Source: JAVBQU01 sp031548675 (GTDB taxonomy: Bacteria > Bacteroidota > Bacteroidia > Bacteroidales > P3). From it: a stretch of 14,160 bases of DNA. Positions within the stretch are counted from its first letter, which is position 1; each line of letters opens with the position of its first letter. The position numbers were made by a program, and so were the translations under genes. The DNA is taken from NCBI GenBank assembly GCA_031548675.1, contig JAVBQU010000222.1, positions 1 through 14,160 of the forward strand, in the 5' to 3' direction. Under the pieces are notes generated by a model, which made no database searches, was not told the DNA's origin, and was given only the letters and a program-made list of their open reading frames with translations. Positions 1-6,353 of this stretch are shown here, one piece after another.

Positions 1-532
1 CAATCCTAAAATCTACGTCGGGCAATTCGCAACGGGTTATTTCGAATTCATAAATGGTAATCGGTTTAGGAGCTAATTCGGGGGTTTTATCTTTGCGTGC
101 CAAGTCGTAGGCTCGTTTGCCATCCACTTTTACAGCTGAAAATATGGGAGGAATCTGCATAATTTCTCCTTCAAACGATTTTGCTGCCTTATTTACCATC
201 TCTGCTGTAATATGAGCCGTTTCGTAATGTTGGTCTATGCTTTTTTCCAAATCGTAGGAGGGCGTAGTAGAACCGAGTACAAAAGTACCGGTATATTCTT
301 TTACCTGCTGCTGAAATTCTTCGATGCGTTTGGTATATTTCCCCATGCATATAATCAGCAAGCCTGTAGCCAAAGGGTCGAGGGTTCCGGCATGCCCGAT
401 TTTCAGCTTTTTCAAGCCCAAATCGTGTTTAGCTATATATTTTATTTTATTGACAACCTGAAAAGAAGTCCATGTTAAAGGCTTATTTACCAGCAAAAAA
501 CCGCCTTCTTTTTCATCAAAAGGAAAATTCAT
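1..532 (-). CDS. truB: tRNA pseudouridine(55) synthase TruB (C-terminus outside window)
   Basis: The minus frame from ATG at 532 reads through to the window edge, giving about 177 N-terminal residues. TruB converts U55 in the T-loop of nearly all tRNAs to pseudouridine, in the cytoplasm. The family signature is clear: a KP motif near residues 17-18, then GHAGTLDPLATG at residues 46-57, whose Asp52 is the expected catalytic aspartate. A later KVDGKRAYDLAR segment matches the conserved second block. Full-length Bacteroidetes TruB is about 230-250 residues, so roughly a quarter to a third is missing beyond base 1. The start is supported by an in-frame ATG shortly downstream of a TACCTTTG promoter box. 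The preceding gene on the same strand (638-1918) is unrelated and ends about 105 bases upstream, so truB probably has its own promoter. Identification is secure. Confidence 0.96.
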   Translation of the reverse strand, partial: MNFPFDEKEGGFLLVNKPLTWTSFQVVNKIKYIAKHDLGLKKLKIGHAGTLDPLATGLLIICMGKYTKRIEEFQQQVKEYTGTFVLGSTTPSYDLEKSIDQHYETAHITAEMVNKAAKSFEGEIMQIPPIFSAVKVDGKRAYDLARKDKTPELAPKPITIYEFEITRCELPDVDFRI

Positions 533-569
533 ATTTATAGAACTGTATATAGGTAATTTAGAAGAAATG

Positions 570-577
570 CAAAGGTA
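570..577 (-). promoter_or_regulatory. Bacteroidetes-type -7 box for truB
   Basis: On the minus strand the sequence reads TACCTTTG, an exact match to TAnnTTTG, about 38 bases before the truB ATG. The upstream TTTG (-33) element is not convincing. The box is identical to the one before the tRNA pair. Confidence 0.5.
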
Positions 578-637
578 CGAAAAGGATAAGGATTTGCAGG
601 TTTAATTATACATTCGTCCGGCTGCCCTTCTTTCAAC

Positions 638-1918
638 CTAATAATTTGCATTCAAATAATCACGGATATAGGTATTGATGTCCTCTCGTTTAATTCCTAA
701 ATTCTTCTCTATCACGGGATACAGTTCGTCATAATCTTTTGCCTCAATAATCATCCGCTTTACCAAGTCTGCACCGCCTTTTCTGTAGGCTATATCACAA
801 ATAGTAGCCATTATTATATACATGTAGTTTATATTTCCATTATCTACATATAATTGTATGATTCCATAGGGAGGTTTTTTCCAAATGGTATCGTGCGTAT
901 ATCTTCCGTTATCATCCAAATATGCCCCCATCAAACTAATACCCAAGTCAATTTGAGGGTTATCATTCAGGAACTTTTTCAATTTAACCACTGTAACTGG
1001 ATATTTATCTTTATGGTCTCCAAAATATGAGCAAACACCCTCGTCAAAATAATAACATTGAGTATTCCCTCTTAAATCACAAGTCAGTATGTGGAGTACT
1101 TCATGCAAGGATTGTTCTCCCCCCTTTGTATAATAAATTTGACGGGAATTAAATAGAGTTCTCCCGCATTCCCGAACACTTTTTATGGCAATAAAATCAT
1201 CCCCGATATTGATGCCAAAAGTCTCTAATGCCTCTGTATAGGTTGGAAAAATAAAATAACTGACCGGAAGTGTATTTTTTAATCCCCATTGTGCGGCAAT
1301 TTGATTTGCTTGTTTATATAGCTGTTCGGCTTCTTTTTTATTAAAAGCATAATGTTCAGGGTAATAGAATTTCAGCCATCCGATACGGGTATTTTTCAAT
1401 TGAGGCTTAGTAAAAGTTAAGCTATTGTATAGTTTATAGCCTTGAGGTGTTCGAGCAATAAAAACAGAAAATCCAGACATAATTTCAGGCGTGGAGCTTT
1501 GGTCAGAAAAATATACGGTTCTTAATTCATACAGGGTATCATTCCGTTTTTCAATACCCATAATATATTCAGGGTACATGAAATACATGCCTAAAATCCC
1601 GTTAATAAATTCGGGATTAGTATATTCTTTAATTTCAGAATCAGCCCAATAATTCAATACTTTTTTTGTATTCCCATTTTGGCTTGTTTCAAATAAATCA
1701 TACCGATAGCTCTCCCAAAAATGTATGATTTCTTTGAATGTAAGGTTGGTAGTATCTACAATATTCCGAACCCGGTAAGGTAGAGTGAATTTTGCTAATG
1801 CTTGGGGTGTATCTGTAGAGGATGATGTTGAAGTAAATATAACAGTTTCTATTTCTTGTGAAAAAGTATTGAAACTGAAAATAAGCATCAAAGCTGATAG
1901 TAGTGTAATATTTTTCAT
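638..1918 (-). CDS. Secreted putative gluzincin-type zinc metallopeptidase
   Basis: This 426-residue protein opens with a classic signal peptide (MK, hydrophobic residues 4-15, then FSQE with likely cleavage near residues 20-22), so it should be exported. There is no lipobox cysteine. Around residues 271-300 it carries HEVLH (His272, Glu273, His276) followed by DEG with Glu293. HExxH plus a downstream glutamate is the zinc-site layout of gluzincins, and the SYFG after DEG fits the second-helix pattern of peptidase MA-like families. The 16-residue gap between His276 and Glu293 is slightly shorter than in M1 aminopeptidases. I do not recognise the N-terminal 200 residues, and substrate and physiological role are unknown. 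The gene stands alone, with a possible TAATTTTG promoter box just upstream. Peptidase activity is inferred from the motif only; an inactive or adhesive role is possible. Confidence 0.75.
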   Translation of the reverse strand: MKNITLLSALMLIFSFNTFSQEIETVIFTSTSSSTDTPQALAKFTLPYRVRNIVDTTNLTFKEIIHFWESYRYDLFETSQNGNTKKVLNYWADSEIKEYTNPEFINGILGMYFMYPEYIMGIEKRNDTLYELRTVYFSDQSSTPEIMSGFSVFIARTPQGYKLYNSLTFTKPQLKNTRIGWLKFYYPEHYAFNKKEAEQLYKQANQIAAQWGLKNTLPVSYFIFPTYTEALETFGINIGDDFIAIKSVRECGRTLFNSRQIYYTKGGEQSLHEVLHILTCDLRGNTQCYYFDEGVCSYFGDHKDKYPVTVVKLKKFLNDNPQIDLGISLMGAYLDDNGRYTHDTIWKKPPYGIIQLYVDNGNINYMYIIMATICDIAYRKGGADLVKRMIIEAKDYDELYPVIEKNLGIKREDINTYIRDYLNANY

Positions 1919-1951
1919 GTAAAATGTTTAAGTAATTATTTTTAGAATACT

Positions 1952-1959
1952 CAAAATTA
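1952..1959 (-). promoter_or_regulatory. Possible -7 box for the secreted metallopeptidase gene
   Basis: The minus strand reads TAATTTTG, which fits TAnnTTTG, about 33 bases before the ATG at 1918. No clear TTTG lies 19-21 bases upstream, so this is a moderate call in AT-rich DNA. Confidence 0.35.
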
Positions 1960-2074
1960 AGTACTTTTTCCGAGCTATAAAATAAAAACCGGAATTTGAT
2001 ATAAGCATTTAATGTATAGCTTTGATTTTCAAACCTATTTCTTCGTAGAGAAATAATATCAATAGGAAAAATCC

Positions 2075-2351
2075 GGCATACATGCCTCTGATTACCCGTT
2101 AGGCTATCAATATTAATGTCTTAACAGACAATATAAATCGGATAAATTTACGATTCTTTGGATATTTAAGACCTACGGTCTATTTCTTATACCGGATTTA
2201 GGTCATAAATCCTATTTTGCTATCAATGCCACAGGCATTGCATATTTGTAGAAATAAAATTTATTCATATCGCACGACTCTATGGGAGTCGAATATATGC
2301 CGTCTTAAGGCATTTTTTATAAATATGTAAACCGAGCTTGCTTGCGAGCTC
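2075..2351. repeat. Array of short perfect palindromes in a gene-free stretch
   Basis: The gene-free stretch 1919-2547 holds no credible ORF, but its middle carries about eight small inverted repeats. The clearest are GGCAT/ATGCC (2075-2086), TGTCT/AGACA (2117-2130), AGACC-TAC-GGTCT (2169-2181), GGATTTA/TAAATCC (2194-2212), CAATGCC-ACA-GGCATTG (2224-2240), CGACTC/GAGTCG (2275-2291), ATGCC/GGCAT (2297-2313) and GAGCT/AGCTC (2334-2351). Arm sequences differ from unit to unit while size (mostly 12-19 bases) and tight loop are kept, so the fold rather than the sequence is repeated. From memory, similar hairpin-and-linker arrays are common between genes in Bacteroidetes. They lie between two divergent transcription units, so a simple terminator role is unlikely. 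No transposase or RNA family was recognised here. The rest, 2352-2500, is AT-rich without visible signals. Confidence 0.65.
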
Positions 2352-2502
2352 AGCGTAGCTAATTCTAAGGATTTAAAAATATAAAGAAATCAATCCGTTA
2401 GAACGTTTTCTTTTATCAAACTCTGGTTAATCCATATTTCTTTCGAAAGATAAACTTGGGTATGAAAAATTTGTTTATGGTAAATATTTAAGGATTTGAA
2501 AA

Positions 2503-2534
2503 TTGACTAAAGTTCAAAAAAAATTGTACCTTTG
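2503..2534 (+). promoter_or_regulatory. Promoter of the tRNA-Pro/tRNA-Thr unit
   Basis: TTG at 2503-2505 is followed after 21 bases by TACCTTTG at 2527-2534, matching the Bacteroidetes -33/-7 layout. The predicted transcription start near 2541 falls a few bases before the mature tRNA-Pro 5' end at 2548. Confidence 0.75.
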
Positions 2535-2547
2535 CAATCGATTTTTT

Positions 2548-2621
2548 CGGGGTGTAGCGCAGTTGGCTAGCGCGCCACGTTCGGGACGTGGAGGCCGAAG
2601 GTTCGAGTCCTTTCACCCCGA
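2548..2621 (+). tRNA. tRNA-Pro (anticodon CGG)
   Basis: All four stems pair. The acceptor stem is CGGGGTG (2548-2554) with CACCCCG (2614-2620), and the discriminator is A2621. The D stem is GCGC (2557-2560 with 2570-2573). The anticodon stem CCACG/CGTGG (2575-2579 with 2587-2591) encloses the loop TTCGGGA, giving anticodon CGG at 2582-2584, which reads CCG. The T stem is GAAGG/CCTTT with loop TTCGAGT. The unusual C1-G72 pair is typical of bacterial proline tRNAs and supports the identity. The 3' CCA is not encoded, so it must be added after processing. It is co-transcribed with tRNA-Thr 27 bases downstream. Confidence 0.97.
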
Positions 2622-2648
2622 CAAAAGATAAATAGAATCTTTGTTTTT

Positions 2649-2721
<73 letters not shown>

Positions 2722-2722
2722 C

Positions 2723-2762
2723 AAAAAGAGTCATTTCAAGGTATTTGGAATGACTCTTTTTT
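2723..2762 (+). terminator. Strong intrinsic terminator after the tRNA pair
   Basis: AAAAAGAGTCATT (2723-2735) pairs perfectly over 13 bases with its complement at 2749-2761, and two further pairs (T-G, C-G) close a loop of about nine bases. The descending arm ends in six T (2757-2762), giving the U-tract. The structure begins two bases after tRNA-Thr and ends three bases before the ATG of the next gene, so it also overlaps the place where that gene's ribosome-binding region should be. Confidence 0.85.
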
Positions 2763-2765
2763 AAT

Positions 2766-3962
2766 ATGGAATCAAACAAACCATCCGTTAAAACACTTGA
2801 TTTTATTAAGGAACATATCGGCGATGATGTTCATAAACTGCTCTTGCAAGCTTCCCGTTATTCTGATATAGACGTTTCCTATGCCGCTTTACAAATTTCT
2901 TGCAGAAAGCAGATTAAGGATAAACTGCCTGCTTGGTATGCCGATTTCAATTTGATTTTTCCCTCTAAACTTTCTGCCGAACAGTGTTCTTCCGAAGCCA
3001 CGGCTTTTTATAAATCCACCTTGTGCAAAGGTCACACCTTAATTGATATGACCGGAGGCTTAGGCGTTGATACCTGTTTTTTGTCTTCTAATTTTCAGAA
3101 AGTTATTTATATAGAACAAAATGAAACGCTGTATGAGGCTGTCCGAAAGAATTTTGCAGCTTTAAACAAAACTCATATTGAAGCTAAATGCGGAAACAGT
3201 CTGGATTTTTTACAAGAGATAAAAAAGGTAGATTGTATATACATAGACCCTGCCCGCCGGAATGAAAATAATAAGAAACAGGTACGGCTGGAAGATTGCT
3301 CTCCAAATTTGCCGGAAATAAAAGACCTGCTTCTGCAAAAATCCGATCAGCTTTTAATTAAATTATCGCCGCTGTTCGATTTGACCGAACTTTCGAAATA
3401 TTTTCCGGAAAATATTGATTTTCATATAATTTCCGTAAAAAATGAATGTAAAGAAGTATTGATTGATATTAGGAAAAATCAGAGCGAAAGCAGTTATCAT
3501 TGCATTAATTTTTTGGCGAATGGGGAAATGCAGATATTCAGCTTTAAGAAAGAAGAGGAGAACAATGCAGTGGTTGAATTGACTTCTGCACCAGAGCTGT
3601 TTATTTACGAACCCAATGCATCAATTCTAAAAGCAGGAGCTTTTAAATTATTGGGGCAAAGGCTTGGGTTAAAGAAATTCCACCGTCATTCGCATCTTTA
3701 TACTTCATCGGAATGGATTCCTGATTTTCAAGGGCGTAGTTTCCACTTTATAGATATGTTTTCTTTACAAAAAGATGATATAAAGAAATTATTGCAAATT
3801 ACCCGTAAAGCAAATATTACAGTCCGGAATTTCCCGATTAGCGTGGACGAGCTTCGTAAAAAAACCACCCTGCAAGAAGGTGGTTCATATTATATTTTTG
3901 CGACTACTTTAGCCAGCGACCAAAAGGTTCTTTTGCTTACCGAGCGGGAGACTATTCGCTAA
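2766..3962 (+). CDS. PG_1098-type class I SAM-dependent methyltransferase with THUMP-like domain
   Basis: This 398-residue protein resembles the Bacteroidetes PG_1098 family: an N-terminal ferredoxin-like/helical part (FIKEHIGDD at residues 13-21, AEQCSSEATA near 71-80), a Rossmann methyltransferase core and a C-terminal THUMP-like domain (about 330-398). SAM motif I is DMTGGLGVDT (94-103), the acidic residue ending strand 2 is Glu117, and the DPARR motif lies at 161-165. The THUMP-like domain suggests an RNA substrate, but the modified base is unknown. Conserved residues begin within the first 15-20 codons, so the ATG at 2766, directly after the tRNA terminator, is very likely the real start. 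No Shine-Dalgarno sequence or separate promoter is visible, so expression may depend on readthrough from the tRNA transcript. The 3' end overlaps the convergent neighbour by 11 bases. Confidence 0.9.
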   Translation: MESNKPSVKTLDFIKEHIGDDVHKLLLQASRYSDIDVSYAALQISCRKQIKDKLPAWYADFNLIFPSKLSAEQCSSEATAFYKSTLCKGHTLIDMTGGLGVDTCFLSSNFQKVIYIEQNETLYEAVRKNFAALNKTHIEAKCGNSLDFLQEIKKVDCIYIDPARRNENNKKQVRLEDCSPNLPEIKDLLLQKSDQLLIKLSPLFDLTELSKYFPENIDFHIISVKNECKEVLIDIRKNQSESSYHCINFLANGEMQIFSFKKEEENNAVVELTSAPELFIYEPNASILKAGAFKLLGQRLGLKKFHRHSHLYTSSEWIPDFQGRSFHFIDMFSLQKDDIKKLLQITRKANITVRNFPISVDELRKKTTLQEGGSYYIFATTLASDQKVLLLTERETIR

Positions 3963-5127
3963 ACTTATGAAATGCCAAAACCCAGCGTTCGGGAACTTCG
4001 TCTTTTAAGGCTATTTGATAATCGCTGTATGAGCATGGAATAAGGTAATGGCGTTCATATTTTGCCATCATGTTTGCAGGACAGGGTACTTCCATCCACC
4101 AACGCTCGCTTTTTTTGCTCTTGTAGAAAATAATTTCATGTGCATGGTCTTGAATCGGGACATAATACCTTTTATAATTTTCTTTATCCTTATATGGGAA
4201 ATCGGATTTGCGGTTGTAAAACCCTTCGATAAAATACCAAATCATTTGGGCTGTCAATAAAGCCGTTTGTCCGTTTATATCTAAAATCGGATTATATTCG
4301 TAAAAACCGATACATGAAAGCTTATCGCTTAAGCCTGCATAACGGGTAATCCGGCATATTTCATCTCCATAAAACCCATTGGGCGTTGCATTTCCATTAC
4401 CCGGAGCATCGCTGTTGCGGACAGCCGAAATATCAATACTCATCATATCTGCATCGCGGACTAAAGGCTCGACTTCTTCCATTTGTGAGCGGATTAAGCC
4501 TAAACGGTGTACATCGAAATACAATTTATCCATAAGGCTTATAGATTCCTGATCCACAAAATAAGTTTGGTAGCCGATATTGGTATAGTTGAATAAATAA
4601 TTGGGTTTTTGCGTAATAATCTTGTTTAAATAGCTCTGCGAACTAATAGGCTCTTCAATAGTTCCCAAATCGAACATATTATCTACCACAAACAGATTGA
4701 TAATCTGTTGTAGCTTTTCATAAGCTTTGTAGCAGGCAAAGGTCAAGTCCTGACTTCCTCCCAAAACAATGGGAACTATTCCTTTGGCAATCAAAAAACT
4801 TACAACTTCGGTTGCTGCATGGTAGGTGTCTTCGATGGTTTTTCCCGCAGCAATATTTCCTAAATCGGCAATTCGTATTTTGGTATGGGGAAATAAACTA
4901 TATAATTTTTTGCGGATAGGATCAGCTCCGTTGGCACAACCAATATTATTGACAGCCATTTGGTCTTCCTGAATTCCGATTATGGCAATATCAATATCTT
5001 GTAGCGAAGGAAAATTATGAGTAGTTGTATATGCACTGATTTTATGTCCGATACGCTCCCTTGCATCAGGATACGTTATATCTGCATTGGTAAATAATAA
5101 AGGCTGTAAAAAATCTTGTATTTCCAT
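3952..5127 (-). CDS. Arginase/formimidoylglutamase-fold protein with degenerate metal site
   Basis: This 391-residue protein has the ureohydrolase fold by motif order. GGSQD (123-127) replaces GGxH. VDNMFD (148-153) replaces DAHxD. SIDIS (230-234) replaces SxDxD. EYNP (277-280) matches the closing ExxP block. True arginases, agmatinases and formimidoylglutamases bind two Mn ions through one His of GGxH, Asp/His/Asp of DAHxD and two Asp of SxDxD. Here both His are lost (Gln126, Met151) and the second Asp of SxDxD is Ser234, while Asp149, Asp153 and Asp232 remain. Databases tend to call such Bacteroidetes proteins formimidoylglutamase, but classical binuclear catalysis looks unlikely. No hut genes are in the window. 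The sequence is full length without frameshifts, so a conserved non-enzymatic or altered role is more likely than decay. Confidence 0.85.
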   Translation of the reverse strand: MEIQDFLQPLLFTNADITYPDARERIGHKISAYTTTHNFPSLQDIDIAIIGIQEDQMAVNNIGCANGADPIRKKLYSLFPHTKIRIADLGNIAAGKTIEDTYHAATEVVSFLIAKGIVPIVLGGSQDLTFACYKAYEKLQQIINLFVVDNMFDLGTIEEPISSQSYLNKIITQKPNYLFNYTNIGYQTYFVDQESISLMDKLYFDVHRLGLIRSQMEEVEPLVRDADMMSIDISAVRNSDAPGNGNATPNGFYGDEICRITRYAGLSDKLSCIGFYEYNPILDINGQTALLTAQMIWYFIEGFYNRKSDFPYKDKENYKRYYVPIQDHAHEIIFYKSKKSERWWMEVPCPANMMAKYERHYLIPCSYSDYQIALKDEVPERWVLAFHKFSE

Positions 5128-5232
5128 TTCTTTGGGTTTAAAATAACTTATACGATGAAAGTTGCTGAAAGGTTACTTCATTAAATAGCTATCATTTAAA
5201 ATCCAAATTACAATCTGTTTAAAAATGTGTGT

Positions 5233-5358
5233 TCTGAATCCAAAGGATTCAGATGTTTATAAAATCACAGCATATTTTCCAAGCATTCGACCCCTGAAGG
5301 GGTCGTACTTTATCCAAATTTATAATTTTCCTATATATATTTCACACCTTTGGTGTGA
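5233..5358. repeat. Cluster of three short perfect palindromes
   Basis: Three hairpins lie in the 235-base gap between the arginase-like and DUF58 genes. Arms CTGAATCC/GGATTCAG around AAA are at 5234-5252 and extend by one more pair to 5233-5253. CGACCCC/GGGGTCG around TGAA is at 5288-5305. TCACACC/GGTGTGA around TTT is at 5342-5358. They share the CC-N3/4-GG core and size of the units at 2169-2291 but not the arm sequence. The last begins about five bases past the DUF58 stop and could affect its mRNA 3' end, but no T-tract follows. Confidence 0.65.
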
Positions 5359-5362
5359 TTGA

Positions 5363-6298
5363 TTAAAAATATTTTTTCCGTTTAAGCAGATAAGGCACTA
5401 GTATCTGGCGGAATCCCTGATTAATATCCACTTCAACAATATCAATCTGATATTGGCGGCATTTGGTTTTTAAATCTTGGAATAAATGCTTAATGCTTTC
5501 AACATAGTGCTGTTTTACTTCCGACGGATATATCTTTATTTCCTCCTCATTTTCTAAATCAATAAACTTATATAGCCGATTTTCATATTCAAAATCAATC
5601 TCTTTAGCCTTATCAACCACATGAAAAAGAATAACTTCATGCTTATTATGTTTTAAGTGCTTGAGAGCCTGAAAAATCTCCTGAAAATCGCTTGTATTCT
5701 CGAGCATATCGCTGAAAATAACTATCATCGAGCGTTTATGGGTAGTTTCGGCAATCGTATGCAGAATCTGGGCTACATTAGTTGGTTTTTTTTGATATGA
5801 AAGAGCAGGATTTAATAGCTGTTCAAGTAAAGAATAAATATATTTTTGATGTGCCGTATTCGATTTAGTTTCTGTCAAAAATTCAATCGTATCAGAGAAG
5901 GTACATAAGCTGAAAGCATCGCGTTGGCGTTTCAATAACGAAGCAAGAACCGCTGCCGCATATGCACTGAATGTGATTTTATTCAGATTGTTGAAAGAAG
6001 GCTTTTCAATAACCGGAAAATACATAGATGAAGAATTATCCACCACCAGTTGGCAGCGAAGATTGGTTTCTTCTTCAAAGCGTTTAGAGAAAAGCTTATC
6101 TGTTCTTGCAAATAACTTCCAATCAATGTTTTTAGTCGATTCCCCGGTATTGTAAATGCGGTGTTCGGAAAATTCGACCGAAAAGCCATGGAAAGGACTT
6201 TTATGCAAACCGGTAATAAAACCCTCTACTATTTGGTTTGCAAGTATCTCCAACGATTTGAACGACTCAATATGTGATTGCTCTAAATTAGGTTCCAT
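5363..6298 (-). CDS. DUF58 domain protein with vWA-like fold
   Basis: The 311-residue protein matches DUF58. The conserved N-terminal block is VEFSEHRIYNTGE...IDWKLFARTDKL (about 41-69), followed by KRFEEETNL and a vWA-like region. In that region VVDNSSS gives a DxSxS metal-ion (MIDAS) motif with Asp87, Ser89 and Ser91, and FSDMLE supplies a later Asp197. There is no signal peptide or membrane segment, so it is predicted cytosolic. DUF58 proteins usually sit beside MoxR AAA+ ATPases and Bat vWA membrane proteins, where they are thought to act in chaperone-like complex assembly. Neither partner is in this window. It lies 55 bases after metG on the same strand and may be co-transcribed, although a weak TACTTTG element lies in that gap. 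The family call is solid; the cellular role is unknown. Confidence 0.9.
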   Translation of the reverse strand: MEPNLEQSHIESFKSLEILANQIVEGFITGLHKSPFHGFSVEFSEHRIYNTGESTKNIDWKLFARTDKLFSKRFEEETNLRCQLVVDNSSSMYFPVIEKPSFNNLNKITFSAYAAAVLASLLKRQRDAFSLCTFSDTIEFLTETKSNTAHQKYIYSLLEQLLNPALSYQKKPTNVAQILHTIAETTHKRSMIVIFSDMLENTSDFQEIFQALKHLKHNKHEVILFHVVDKAKEIDFEYENRLYKFIDLENEEEIKIYPSEVKQHYVESIKHLFQDLKTKCRQYQIDIVEVDINQGFRQILVPYLLKRKKYF

Positions 6299-6353
6299 GT
6301 ATAATGCTTTTCAACTTACAAAGTAACATATATTGTAATATGTTTGTTCCTGC

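Noticed and set aside
212..478. Plus-strand open frame of 88 codons
   Set aside because: It lies wholly antisense to truB, whose motifs are unmistakable.
6325..6344. AT-rich inverted repeat with arms AACATAT/ATATGTT between metG and the DUF58 gene
   Set aside because: It has seven AT-rich pairs and no T-tract; it could be chance. A terminator or operator cannot be supported.
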